A stretch of 64,000 nt of DNA from Deroplatys truncata (GCA_030765065.1 CM060990.1:664094618-664158617), one strand, 5' to 3'. Shown: positions 33,166 to 44,179, numbered from the stretch's first letter. Notes: generated by a model from the letters alone, not told the origin. Numbers and translations: made by a program.

Positions 33166-34344
33166 TTAAGCATGCACTAAGCAGCAATCCTTCTAAAAAT
33201 TGGAAAATATGGCTACATTATTTTGCACATTATATATACCTTCAATGCTATTTATGGACCTAAACGGAGCCATTTCAGTCGCAGTGATGGAATATAACGT
33301 CCATTTGTTCGCAGTATGTACAAAATAATAACGTAATTTATATGCAGCATTACCACACACATACATATATATGCTTATTTGTATTTAAAGTTTTATTTCT
33401 ATGGTTTATATGCAATAAACATAAAAAATCTACATAGAGTAATAAGAGTTGACTGCTGCAGCCATCTCTTATGAACGGAACGCATCACCTCAAACACGCT
33501 GCCTCTCACAAACATTTGGAGCACCAGCAAGTAATCAATAATCAATTGCCTGTCCTCGTAGCCGCGCATAGCTTCGGTGTTCCCCCAAGCTGAGGGTCGC
33601 GGGTTCGAGTCCCGCCATTGGCATTGGTGTTTGTGTGTACGTGTGTTGTATGTGTAATTGCGGTAATAAGCTGTAAAGTAAAACACAATACTCGTAAACT
33701 GGGTAAAGAAGGGAACATCAAAAAAGAAAAAAATAATAATTAACTACTTTGGCCTTCTCCTGGTTTGTTTCCCGGAGATGGTTCATATATAGATCCCAAT
33801 TGCGGGGAACTACCGGTCCCAGATTTACATTCAGTTCCGTAGACATCATCACCTTCGGATTCATTAGTGTGAAGATTGAGTGTTGTAAACGTAAACAATC
33901 TCCGATACATGCTCTTTATCATTTTACACACTTGTTCTGCTAGTTCTGTTTCTTTATTCGTAAAGAAAATGTATTAAACATGTATATGGTGATGTATGAG
34001 GGTGGGTAGTAGAGAGGCTTAAATCCACAAAGTTACTATGTTTCTGAGGGATATATGCCTAATTACTTATTACCGGGTGAACAAATACATATATTATGTG
34101 GTAGTTGTGAATAGTGGAAGAATGGTGCAACACACACATTAGTTTTAGTTGTTTGAGTTTCATGTAAAATATATAATAGTTTATATTTTCAGGATTGCAG
34201 GATAAAGAAGAACTTATAGCATTTGATTTTCTATGGATACAAAATCCTTTAAAAGAAAGCTTTCAGCACAACATATAGTTCGATAAAAAGGGTAGCAAAG
34301 TAATTATTCTTATTATTTATTTTTATTCTTAATAATAGGGTATG
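33166..34344 (+). repeat. R2 repeat, copy 2
   Basis: Same order of landmarks as copy 1: CGTCCATTTGTTCGCAGTA, the tRNA-like part with a perfect box B GGTTCGAGTCC (33602-33612) and a box A-like TAGCCGCGCATAGC (33559), GTGTAATTGCGGTAATAAGC, CCCGGAGATGGTTCATATA and GAGGGTGGGTAGTAGA. The (ATT)n site is short and interrupted (34303-34340). The downstream part seen in copies 3 and 4 is missing. Confidence 0.75.
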
Positions 34345-34594
34345 TATTTCATGCAAGTCTCTTAAAGATATGGTGTTTTAATCAAAAGCGTTAGAGCTAT
34401 TTTTGAGGAAATCAAATATAACGAAACATTCTCCATATATTTTGTTGAAAATCTTGTGTCGTATTCTTGGAGGAAGAGGCTGAACCTAAACACTAAGTTT
34501 CGATACCGATATTCGCCGGAAGTACAAGCTCAGGGACCCTTGAATACAAAACAAAGCTGTCTTTAGAAAAAGTTCTGTGGGCGCACTTTTCTCG

Positions 34595-35165
34595 AGAAAA
34601 TTTCCTTACCCCAACTCGAGCACCATGGTTCACGCGGCAGCGTCTGTGTCCCGCATTTGGGAGGACCCGGGTTGGATTCCTGGCAGCCGCCAACTCTGAC
34701 CCCTTAGGATTTTCCCGTTTTTTTCCTGTCCCTCCATTTCGTTCCATTAATCATTTCATTCATCCTTCACCCTGTTTGGTCTACCTCGGGGTTGGAAGTG
34801 TCAGCGCTGGTGTTTCGGTGCAGCGTGGCAAGGAAAAATGGTGTTCTCTGTGAACTTTCTCCGTCCCTCGACCTTCGCCTGGTTGTCGGGGTATAAAGAC
34901 TGCGCTGTGGGGGGGGGGGGGGGGTTAGACCCTGTGTGGGGTGGGGTCCCCGCTCAGCCTGGGGACTGCCGAGGCGTCTCAATCTGGAAACTTCAGGGAT
35001 ACAGTCATTGCTGTGCCGTCACTCCTGGATCCGGCTGACAGGTGTCTCCCTTGACCGAATCCCTCACTTCCACGGGGCCCCCTCGTTGGACGTCGGTACA
35101 ATATCCTAATTCCTGGACCGGTGCCGAATTCCCTCCGCCTCACAATTCCATCCTTACCACAAACT
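34595..35165 (+). repeat. SINE-E, left arm copy
   Basis: tRNA-like head with GCACCATGGTTCACGCGG and CCGGGTTGGATTCC, then TTCCCGTTTTTTTCCTGTCC, CTACCTCGGGGTTGGAAGTG, GGGGTATAAAGACTGCGC, a G16 run (34909-34924) and GTCCCCGCTCAGCCTGGGGA. Layout resembles SINE-C and SINE-D but the sequence is distinct. The inverted arm copy has a run of only seven at the same place. Frames here are shadows. Confidence 0.7.
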
Positions 35166-35706
35166 ACCCTTTTGATAGCACATTTGTAACTTTGACGTTT
35201 TCAAAAATAGCAGTAGCGATTTTTATTAGAATATCGTATATTTAAGATATTTACATGAAAAATAAGATCCATATCTTGAGTTTTTCTGGGAATAGCCTGT
35301 GAAGTCCTCTTCATTCGCAAGGAATTTAGTATAATTTTTATAACGCGTCAACCATAAGAGATAGACTTATTGCACAAAATATGTAGAGCTCTTTAAAACA
35401 CAGAACCTTTTTTGTGGCATTAGCCATTTCCGAGATATCCATTATTATTGGTACTTTTCGATAGCTCTGTCATTTTTATAGCGCTGTTGCTATTGAGGTC
35501 TTTCTTTTAATTAAAATTGTGAGCCATTTTGGGGAACATACATAGTTTGGAGAAATGCTTGTTCTGTAGGGTAGTTTGTGGTGGGGGATTTTCTTGAAAA
35601 TCTTCGTGGCGCATCTTTGGGACATACTGAATATAAATACCAAGTTTCGTATTTATCCGGGTTTTGTTTTGGAGTTATTCACTCACATCAAAACGTTTTC
35701 TGAATT

Positions 35707-35951
35707 GGAAAGGTAGAATCAGATGACTGATGGTCCTTGATCCTTGTGGTTTACCGGAAAAATGCGAATCAGCTGGAGAATTTAATGTCGTGTCGGCATG
35801 TTGCCATGGTAGCTCAGTGGTTAGAGCAACCGGACGGAGACCGGGAGATCCGTGGTTCAAATCCCGGCTATGGCATTGAATTTTTCAGTCATCTGATTCT
35901 ACCTTTCCAACCCTGTCCAACACACGGCTTGTGTGAAAGAACAATTAATTC
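35707..35951 (+). repeat. SINE-G, inserted with a 13-bp target duplication
   Basis: Flanked by CGTTTTCTGAATT at 35694-35706 and 35952-35964. The right arm of the duplication has the empty site, one TTTTTCTGAATTG. Box A TAGCTCAGTGG is at 35810-35820 and box B GGTTCAAATCC at 35854-35864; the tail is AACAATTAATTC, not poly-A. The first 24 bases (35707-35730) are the exact reverse complement of 35885-35908 within the same copy. This shows retroposition after, or segregating during, the duplication. Confidence 0.9.
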
Positions 35952-36129
35952 CGTTTTCTGAATTGTTTTTATTCAGGGTCCTCAAAATGCATATTTCCGC
36001 TGAAACATCCATATATAGTTTTTTGTTTTGCAATGCAGTAAAAGGGTTCTCTACCTACCAGGTACGTGTTAGAGAGAGTAAACAGTGAAAGTGTATTTCT
36101 ATTAACTTTATAGGTATAAGTTATTCACG

Positions 36130-36236
36130 GTGGAAAGGAAATCGTGGTAGAGAAGAAGCCACTCCAGCATCCAGGGATCGAATCCGGGACCTCTTGAATG
36201 TAAGTCACACATGTCACCGCGGCGCCACTTCGCTCA
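36130..36236 (-). repeat. SINE-D head fragment
   Basis: On the minus strand GAGCGAAGTGGCGCCGCGGT, then a box B-like GGATTCGATCCCTGG and TCTACCACGATTTCC: the head and early body of SINE-D only. The fold-back element begins immediately beside it. The inverted arm has the same arrangement at 58967-59085. Confidence 0.65.
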
Positions 36237-36238
36237 TA

Positions 36239-36581
36239 CAGGGTGGATCATTTAATTTAAGACTTAATATCTCCAAACCTAAGCGTTGTAGAAAGAAATG
36301 TGAATAAAAGTTATTTGATATTATGGGGGAAGTAAATGTCATTAGTCGTGTTTAATTCGGAGGACGTTATGATTGCCATTTAAGGATCAATTTAATTTCA
36401 CCGTAATATTAATTTCCCATTTAAAAAAAATTAAATTGACCCTAAAATAACTATCATAACGTCCTCCAAACAAAACACGACTAATGACATTTACTTCTAC
36501 CCATAATATCAAACAACTTTTAGTCAAGACATTTCTTTCTACAACGCTTAGTCACAGTCTCAACTTCAGTGGTCCACTCTG
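36239..36581. mobile_element. Fold-back MITE, 343 bp, TA flanks
   Basis: Ends CAGGGTGGATC and complement of CAGAGTGGACC, flanked by TA at 36237-36238 and 36582-36583. The two halves are inverted copies over most of their length (CTAAGCGTTGTAGAAAGAAA; CATTAGTCGTGTTT; GAGGACGTTATGA; TCAATTTAATTT), meeting near 36415-36430. No coding capacity. A full hairpin of about 150 bp per arm is expected. A second copy is in the inverted arm (58623-58964). Confidence 0.85.
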
Positions 36582-36584
36582 TAT

Positions 36585-38575
36585 ATAACTTCTTTAGAAG
36601 CAAATTATTAATTCCCAAAATTTCTATTAAAGGGCCCAATAGGTGAAAAAAATTCCGTTAGTGTTTCATTGAGGGAACTACGAGACGACGATTCAAATGT
36701 CCCTGGCGGGGGTGGGAGGTTGGAAGTGGCAGCGCATTTCAGCTTTCGTGAGATTTCTCTATTTTTCTCCGTTTTACTAGATGTTTAAAAGGGCGGGGTT
36801 GTTGATGGGTTTTCATATTCATATCGCCCAATTTAAATCCCCTTTCTTGAATACGGAAAATCAAAGTATACTTTTGGGCACCTTATTGGAATCGCGAACG
36901 TTGCATATTTGTAATGACTTACAGCCCAAAGGCGTGAAACAAATTGCCTCTGATTTAGCTGAACTTCTGTTGTTACAGAGAATTATTTATATGACTTTAA
37001 TAAAATTGGTACTTTTGGATTCTGCAAAGATGCTAAGCTACCCAGAAAATTCCAAAAGCTTTGGCCAACTTTATTTTAAATTCCATGATTTCAAACATAG
37101 CATTCAAATCAAAACTCCTTGGCCTAACAACCTTGTACATACACTCATACTGTAGAACCCAACGAATATTTTACCCTACTTTAAAAATTTCAAAGCCTAC
37201 CCCTAATATACATATTTTAAACCCCTCGTGTACGTAATTGAACCGTTTCAGTCATCTATCAAAATATTGTAAAGTTAAACTATAGAACCTGGAAAATATC
37301 ATAGATTTTGTTGCATATTCCAACGTTTATTTTTAATCACATAATACCAAAATGTTTAAAAACCACACTTAACCTTTATTTTCAAGTTATAAACAAAACC
37401 GTATTGCAATGGCCAAAAAGTACACTAGATCTATAGGATTTAATGAAAAAAATAGGTTAGCTTACAAGTCCAAAAACACTCCTGCTCATATTTTCAATCC
37501 CTTATGTATAAACTTGTACCATTTTATCAATCTGGTTAAAACTTTGTATACCTACGCTTTAGGTATGAGTGAGTCGAGGTCGTTCAATGACTTCCGCGCG
37601 TCTCTGTGACTTGTCTGCCTACAGTCTGTAGCCTTCTGTGGTTCATTCACTTCATCACTTTCTCCTAGGGAGTGGTGGTCACAATAGATCTTTGTAGGTC
37701 ACAGTGCTCAATGTGCCCCCCTTAGTTCTATAACCTATAGGTAAGAGTGAAAATGATAAGCCACTGCGACGGACCTGCTCCTCTTCGACTGCTGGTCGTC
37801 TTCCTTGTGACGTGGGTGATGAATTGCTGTAATAGAATGACCTACAACACTTCTGTGTTTACCTATGCTATTAACTCCTATCTAGGGAGTGGTCACAGGA
37901 GACGAAATGAAAAATTTAACTTCACCTTTAACTGTACTTGATTTACACTTGTTCGCAGCTAGCCGTGAATTCCACCCCGCATTTATTTGATTGGGTTATG
38001 GGGCCTACCTATCAAGCTGTACCTTCTACCCTATGCAACATTTCTGAATTGCTAACAGCTTGTTCACACGCTCAGCCATTTCAGCGGCATGAAGTTCACC
38101 CCCTCCCCCCGAGGAGGAAATTGTATATAGTCGTGCGAATGCCGGGGTCCCTGCTCTATTTATACACGCCGCTAAAGACGCTATTTTTCCCACAACTAGT
38201 TTAAAGCAATATTGTGATTGGCTGATCACATTAGCGTCATATGAGAACATATACTCTCGTATCCTCCATCATGATGAATTCAGGCTGTCCGTTTCCGTTC
38301 CAGCCTCTCGCTGTTTCTTTTCAACCTGTAATTGTCTCTCTCACTCAAGCATCTCTGCTGCCGATACCCTGTGCTTCGAGCCACCTTAGAGATAAATCCG
38401 CTTGGTAGCGCGTGGCTTCAGGCACTTAACTTGCAAAGTTTCACGGCTAGGTAACTTCCATTGCATTTACAATATAATAAATTTACACTTGTATAGTATT
38501 ATTTACTTTAATGGACCAGTGTTCCCGTTACATAGCGGAATAGGATAGACTAGGTACGCAGGGGGACGTAGCACC
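36585..38575. repeat. Non-coding unit of block A with a promoter-like module
   Basis: No recognised element name. The 124-codon plus frame (36781-37155) is broken by changes in the other arm, so it is not a conserved gene. On the minus strand at about 37975-38240 a promoter-like set lies in order: CCAAT (GCCAATCAC, near 38217), TATTTATA on plus (38157-38164, a TATA box on minus), a short ATG frame and AATAAA. Text around 37590-37690 (GCGTCTCTGTGAC, TTCATTCACTTCATC) resembles 54050-54150. Confidence 0.5.
38256..38502. repeat. 247-bp segment absent from the right arm
   Basis: The right arm reads straight from ACATATACT to TTACTTTAATGG, while the left arm has 247 extra bases beginning CTCGTATCCTCC and ending TATAGTATTAT. 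No clear target duplication or terminal repeats; ATAATAAATTTACA near the end could be a tail. Insertion on the left or deletion on the right cannot be told apart. Confidence 0.6.
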
Positions 38576-39088
38576 TGACCTACGCAGATCTTTTGTACCT
38601 GTGCCCATAACGTGGCGCCCCCGGGAGTGAGGGATGAGGAGAGAGGAAACAGAGGGCAGAGGGAGGGTCTCTACCATTCAAAAATTTGAACTCCCCGGGT
38701 GCTGGCTTGTGCAACCGGGCCCCCTCGCCTCTTAGACTTACTAGACCATCTCCTGGTTGGGGGGGGGGGGTCCGGGAGCCGGAGACCGTTGGCAGTACGG
38801 AGGACGAGGGTTTCCTCAGAGCATCCTTTTCCCCTGCCATGCACACGCCGAGGTCTCTCCCCGACAATTGCAGCCCTGAAAGATACCAAGCAGATAAAGG
38901 CTGAAGTAAAAAGAAAATGGAGGGACAGGAAACTCGGGGGATGTAAAGATCCTTCCCAGCATTCTCCTGGCGACCCGGGGAAACCCCCAAGACAACCCAT
39001 GGGTCAGGAAGGTCGGCCACGGGAATCGAATCCACGAACACCCGCATGCGGGCCACGGACAAAACCGCCTTGCCACCCCGCTAGGTAG
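38576..39088 (-). repeat. SINE-C, minus strand, left arm
   Basis: Reads on the minus strand from a tRNA-like head at about 39088 (GGGTGGCAAGGCGGTTTTG... CGTGGATTCGATTCCCGTGG) through TTTCCTGTCCCTCCATTTTC, CAGGGCTGCAATTGTCGG and CTCGGCGTGTGCATGGCAGG to CGTAGGTCAGGTGCTACG at 38576. A G12 run on plus is at 38759-38770. Part of the same text is direct at 54846-55170 and inverted at 56420-56890. Confidence 0.78.
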
Positions 39089-39434
39089 GAGAACAAGCCA
39101 CTGCTTTTGACTCAAGTGCACTATGGATAAGATGTGAATTCGTTAAAATATACAATTAATATAAAATAAAACATGTTATTGCATTAACCGGTTTCGAAAA
39201 ATGACTTGTCGATTTGAATTTTGGAATATTTACGTAAAGTAACGGCATTGGAGTGCGACATGACTGTTACTTTGTTTCTTTGCAATTCTTACGTAATTTG
39301 TGTAATTACCAGGGCCAACCACGGGGGGAATCATGGCGCAAGTTGCGTCAAGAACATTTTTTGTTGGTGGGGATTCACAAGTTTTGGAGCACACAAATAT
39401 TGAAGTAACTTAACGCAGATATTATAAACACTCT
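39089..39434. repeat. Segment X, shared with 55171-55510
   Basis: Direct repeat: CACTATGGATAAGATGTGAA, TTATTGCATTAACCGGTTTC, GGAGTGCGACATGACTGTTA, GGCCAACCACGGGGGG, ATCATGGCGCAAGTTGCGTC. In both places it follows a minus-strand SINE-C copy. No coding motif. Confidence 0.75.
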
Positions 39435-39578
39435 ATTGCAGTAGGTTAGACCAGCAGACAAGGGTACGATTCATGATTGAATCTGCAGTAGGTTAGACCA
39501 GCAGACAAGGGGACGATTCATGAATCGTGAACGAATCGTATGAATCGATTCATGGACGGTGAACAAATCGCATGAATC
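39435..39578. repeat. 48-bp tandem duplication and ATGAATC repeats
   Basis: GCAGTAGGTTAGACCAGCAG is repeated 48 bases apart (39437 and 39485), followed by several variants of GATTCATGA and AATCGATTCATG. The last one is the duplicated target of SINE-F. Confidence 0.75.
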
Positions 39579-39913
39579 ATTCATTCATTATCTGTTTAAC
39601 CTCCTCTTATGTAGGACTTACACCCCCCAGGACTTACAAGCGGGTCCCTGGGGTCAGAGGCCCGTCGAGGAGCAGACACTCATGGATCAGACAGAGCATC
39701 CGGGATGGGTGATCAGCCCGATGCCTGGTATGGGATGAAGGAAGTAGATGAAACGAAATGTTGGTGAAATGGATGAAAGGAAAGGTGATGATGGAGCAGA
39801 TGGTGGAATGAATGGCGGGGGAAACCGGAGAACCCGGAGAAAACCCGCCCAGACGCCGCTTCGTCCACCACAAATCCCACATGCAGGTCCCTGGGATTGA
39901 ACCCGGGCCGCCT
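39579..39913 (-). repeat. SINE-F, minus strand, with 14-bp target duplication
   Basis: Flanked by AAATCGCATGAATC at 39565-39578 and 39914-39927. Minus-strand reading starts AGGCGGCCCGGGTTCAATCC (box B, no box A, so slightly 5'-truncated), continues GGACGAAGCGGCGTCTGGGC, GGTTTTCTCCGGGTTCTCC and ends with AATG repeats, a simple-repeat tail. Only copy seen here. Confidence 0.85.
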
Positions 39914-39927
39914 AAATCGCATGAATC

Positions 39928-41509
39928 GATTACTGCAAAAGAATCGCTCGACCCAACTCTGAGGCCAACTGCACCCCTTTTAATTATTGCTTTATATACA
40001 AATGCTTTGCTGTGGATTTAGTGTATTTATGTTTTTAAAGAGGCCCTTTTGGTCGCAGTGACCGAATATAATATCGGAGTAATATTTACGGAATAATAAT
40101 GTGACTTATATGCAGCATTAGTACATGCATGTATACGCTCATTTGTGTCTAAAGTTTTTTTTCTTTTATACGATTTATATGAAATATATATTATAAAAAT
40201 ATCGGAAAATGATTGAGACTTGTTAACTTCTGTCATCTCTTATGGACGGAACGAATCACCTCAACACGCTGCTTCTCACAAGCAAACATTCGGAGCACCA
40301 GCAAGTAATCAATAATTAATTGCCTGCCATCGTAGCCTCGCATAGCTTCAGCGCTCCACCATGCTGAGGGTCGCGGGTTTGAGTCCCGCCATGGGCATGG
40401 GTGTTTGTGTGTGCGTTATATGTGTAATTGCGGTAATAAGCGGTAAAGCAAAACACAGTACTCGTAAACTGGGTAAACAAGGGTACTTAAAAAAATAACT
40501 ACTTTGCCCTTCTCTGCAAATGGTATTACCTACTCTTGGTTTGTTTCCCGGAGATGGTTCATATCTAGATCCCAATTGCGGCGAACTACCGGTCCCAGAT
40601 TTACATTCAGTAGACAACATCACCTTCGGATTCATTACCGTGAGCATTGAGTGTTGTAAACGTAAACATTCTAACATTCTCTGATGCATGCTTTTTATCA
40701 TTATACACACTTGTTCTGTTAGTTCTATTTCTTTATTCACAAAGAAAATGTATTACACATGTATAAGCTAATGTATGAGGGTGGGTAGTAGAGAGGCTTA
40801 ATCCACAAAGTTACTACGTTTCCGGGTGTTATATGCCTAATTAGTTATTACCGGATGAACAAATACATATGTTATGTGGTAGTTGTGAAAGTGTAACAAT
40901 TTTACACTGATGAATGAAACACTAATGGTGTAACGAACACACGTTATTTTTAGTTGTATGAGTTTCATGTAAAATTAATGGTAGTTTCTATTTTCAAATT
41001 TTCAGAATAAAGAAGAACTGCCTATGTTTGTTTTTCTATGGATAGAAAATCCTTTAAAAGAAATCTTTCCGCACAAAATATAGTTAGATAAAAAGGGAAG
41101 CAACGAAATTATTATTATTATTATTAATATTATTTGGTTAATAATAGGGGATATATAATCCACCGCATTATTGAGATAAAAAATCTGCCATTTATAGAAA
41201 GTCAAACAAGAACAATTTCGGAATTTCCATACAATACGAGTATTAATAAATTAAACATATATGCAGTGTTGTACATACATGTGAGTGTGTGCGTGCGTAT
41301 ATTGCAAGTTTTGCTTAACGTAAAAATAAACTGAAGGTATCAAGCGTACTGCTAAATTATTAATAATTATTATTATATTAATGTGTAGGATCATACCGTA
41401 GTTACTGCCAGGAGGATATAAATAATTAAATAAAGTTAAAATACTAAGATACAGAAATGTCTGCACTAAATCGTTTACGTAAATTAAATCAAGATATAAT
41501 GTAGTTAGC
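39928..41509 (+). repeat. R2 repeat, copy 3 (start of block B)
   Basis: Longest type of R2: the landmarks of copies 1 and 2 (box B-like GGTTTGAGTCC at 40376-40386; GTGTAATTGCGGTAATAAGC; CCCGGAGATGGTTCATATC) followed by (ATT)n at 41108-41140 and about 370 further bases (AACTGAAGGTATCAAGCGTA, GGATCATACCGTAGTTACTG). Copy 4 at 61580 is its close direct duplicate: a 205-base sample shows about 7 differences. Confidence 0.8.
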
Positions 41510-43411
41510 TTGAGTTGAAAGGATTTGTACAAGGAACAGGCCATTCGCATTTCATGTTAGGTAAAGTCATAAGCGACCGCCGGAGTATCGAACGGGTTGG
41601 TATAAAAGTTCTTAGAATGCAGTTAACCACTACACCACCGAGAACGACGACAAATACCCTAAATCGCTACCAGGTGTCCTTAAAGGGAACGAAAACTTTA
41701 TTTCTTGCAGACTGTGAGTCCGAATGCGACTACTACTGGGTCAAGTCATTCGAATGAAATCAGAACATTTAAGGGATTTTCAACAGTTAAACCGTAAAAT
41801 AGTAAAGAATGGAGTTGCAGTAACTGAAATGGTGCTAGTTTTTTTTAAAACTTAAAAAATATAAGGCAATGAATACATGAAATAAGTGAAATGATGCTCA
41901 AATCAGCCCGTTTTACATAGAGCTTAAAGCTACCCGACATTCCCCCGCTCAGAATATGGGAAAACCCAGAAAAACCTTATCCGGATAACTCATCCTAACA
42001 GAGATTTGAACTCTGGACGTCGGCTTAAGGCTAAATAACTGCAGTGAAATTTGTTAAACAACCAGGCATGCTCTTTTTCAAATGCACCTATTCTGGCGTA
42101 GAACAGTGGCATGGACTGGAACTCTTCAAGATGATGCTAGGTGATCGCTGAAAAACCAGAAGAGACCCTGTGCTTGAGCAACCTTACATGATTAAACTTC
42201 TTGAGGAAATACCATAACTCTACGGTACAGACGGCCCATGTCATCTCTGAAGTTAAAAGACCTCAAGGCAAAAACGCCATATAGTCATTCAGTTTTTCAT
42301 GATGTTTACCAAAAAATAAAATCCTCAGAAACATTGGACAGTGAAGGTACATCACAGGAAATATGAATTTGTTTTATGTAGTTGATACGTAGGCCTGTTA
42401 ACATGATTTACATTCAGAAAACATTATTTAAGGCAGGATAAAGCCAGTATAAAATGTGTGGTTCTCCATATAAAAGTTATACCATACATGTTCATAATAA
42501 ATGTATTTTACATTTATATTTTCCCTACTGCATAATTTACCTAACAGTAGTTAAACAAGTAAAAATTCATTCCTTTATTGTACAAATAATGCCTCAACAA
42601 GTGAGTTAGGATACTCTGTTTATTTCCATTTCTTGCCAAAATGGCATAGCTCCCTATCCAACTGGAACGCTTACTTCTCTGAGGAGAGGAATTTTTATCG
42701 AGGTTACTGCCATGTAATGAATGCTCTGAAACAGCAGCAGTTTTATTAATTTTAGTAATTTTTAATTTCTGTCACCCTTGTGGCAACACTATTCATGTGT
42801 GAAGACGTTACAGACACCATTGTTTCATTTACTGCTTCATTTATTTGGCTGTGTTTAACTACCTTGATCATACAGACGACCTCTGCTTCAGAAATAACCT
42901 AATAGAAGAAAGGAATTGGTGAACAGTAAAATCAGTTAATGCAATGCTGCAAATACAATAAAGTATGAAAAGTACAAGTGGTATGTGTTTCATCAACTTA
43001 TTCTGAGCAATACCAAGTTCATTTCTTCTGCTCAGGGTTCTGAGAAATACGATTGGTATAAATAGCTTAAATGTTGATACTGAATGTATTTAATACGTTT
43101 TTTATTCTATGTGCTTACTTAAGGTAAAATACAATAAAGTAGTCCTTCCAAAACTCTGGGTTATGAATTAAATGCACATATCCTTAAATCGATTAAACTA
43201 ACGAAAATAATGTCCTGGTTTTGGATTACCAGATTACGGGAACCCTACATATTCCGTAGTTTTTGCTAAATGTGTTACTGGGAAGTCTGAAAGCCTCTCA
43301 TTTACTCGACATTATTTTAAACGTTTTGAAGCAATTTCTCGACCTTGCATAGCCGTGTCGGATTGGTAAGAGACATCTAGCGGTGCAGAACCGGAGCTTG
43401 TACGTCACACG
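41510..43411 (+). repeat. R3 repeat, copy 2 (uninterrupted reference)
   Basis: Begins at the SINE-like head on the minus strand (41515-41665), then the CCTTAAAGGGAACGAAAACT block, a reversed SINE-B body (41900-42030) and unique text to the right boundary GGTGCAGAACCGGAGCTTGT at about 43411. No protein motif. It supplies the empty sites for the insertions in copy 1. Its junction with R2 is the same as at 63179. Confidence 0.75.
41515..41665 (-). repeat. tRNA-like SINE head inside R3
   Basis: Minus-strand reading: TCTCGGTGGTGTAGTGGTTA (box A), then CCGTTCGATACTCCGGCGG (box B-like), then CATGAAATGCGAATGG. The copy at 63190-63300 lacks the box B part. Confidence 0.55.
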
Positions 43412-43489
43412 GAAGTGACTACGCCTGCCATCTGTTGAGAGTAATGCTAAAAACTGCACTTGGTTCTCAATGAGTCATGCAGAAAGCGC

Positions 43490-43643
43490 TAGGGTAGGCG
43501 GTAGGAAGCTCCATTCCCTTGAGAAAATCGTAATTTTAAAAAAAATATTCCATGTAAAGTGTCGTCTGGGGTGGGGGGATTTTCTTGAAAATCTTCGTGT
43601 CGCATTTTTGACAGACACTAAACCTGAACACCTAGCTTGGTAT
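43490..43643 (+). repeat. R1 copy, left half, target of the Gypsy insertion
   Basis: GGGGGATTTTCTTGAAAATC, TTCGTGTCGCATTTTTG and CACCTAGCTTGGTAT are R1 text. The continuation, TTCTCCGATTCATCG, is found 8.8 kb away at 52407. GTAT is present on both sides (43640-43643, 52403-52406). Confidence 0.85.
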
Positions 43644-44173
43644 TGAAACGGCAACTCTAGGCCGAGCCCGAGAACCATAATTATAGATAATTGATTAATT
43701 AACTTTTATTGATGTTAAATCGTACTATGTAAATATCTTTTTCTCATACTGCTTGTATATTTTAAGAAGGGTGATTTAACGTTATGTATCTATCTAGGTT
43801 ACTAATATTAGTAGAGTTATAAATGGTTTAATGTAAATAATTTAAGCGCTATGTTAAAATACTGTCCACGATGAAATGTTTTAGCTACAGGAATAGTGCT
43901 TTCGAAGGCAGAAAACCTAGTTTTATTACCTCTCTTCGGTTGCAGTGCCATTATTCTTACAGCGAGGGTGTAGCGCCTTTGTCCCTTTGTTTGATAATTC
44001 GCCGTGACCAAGTGAGCGAGACAGATAGCCTAACGGTAAATGTAGGAAAAGCCGCGATTTATATTAAACTTGGACCAATGAGATCCCTGGAAGTTTATAC
44101 GAAATAGTTAGACGCGTCGAATGGCGCTAAAAATGGACCAATAGGAAAGGAAGCAGCCTCAGAAGCCTGAGAC

Positions 44174-44179
44174 TATAAA
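44174..44179 (+). promoter_or_regulatory. TATA box of the 5' LTR
   Basis: TATAAA in GAGACTATAAATGGATC, identical in the 3' LTR (49973 region). It lies 256 bases before the AATAAA signal, a normal U3-R arrangement. Confidence 0.65.

Larger units (their letters stand above)
34345..36095. repeat. R1 mosaic in mixed orientation, with SINE-E and SINE-G insertions
   Basis: R1 plus-strand text at 34345-34499 turns into reverse-complement R1 end text at 34500-34590 (the join is CTAAGTTTCGATACCG). After SINE-E the R1 body is minus at about 35180-35500 and plus from 35510 to 36095, with SINE-G inside the last part. R1 here is thus arranged as fold-back pairs. The whole mosaic recurs in the inverted arm at 59100-60475. 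Confidence 0.6.
34475..39088 (+). repeat. Block A of the segmental duplication, left arm
   Basis: This 4.6-kb stretch recurs in reverse complement at 56400-60475. Both arms share the R1 mosaic, SINE-E, a SINE-D head, the 343-bp fold-back element, the promoter-like module and SINE-C. A 155-base sample (37411-37565 against 57630-57780) shows 5 differences by eye, about 3%. The left arm alone has SINE-G at 35707 and a 247-bp segment at 38256, and a longer SINE-C head. Confidence 0.85.

Noticed and set aside
33555..33620. Possible tRNA gene in R2
   Set aside because: Only box B is good; it repeats in four R2 copies with changes that break tRNA folding.
36781..37155. 124-codon plus-strand frame in block A
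   Set aside because: The inverted copy carries a stop and non-synonymous changes at the same rate as the surrounding DNA, and no motif is visible.
38699..39088. 129-codon frame, and similar frames at 54577, 54726, 14393 and 56443
   Set aside because: They read through GC-rich SINE-C or SINE-D copies in different frames and are not conserved between copies.
43871..44107. 78-codon frame, repeated at 49662
   Set aside because: Identical because both lie in the LTRs; no coding role is expected there.
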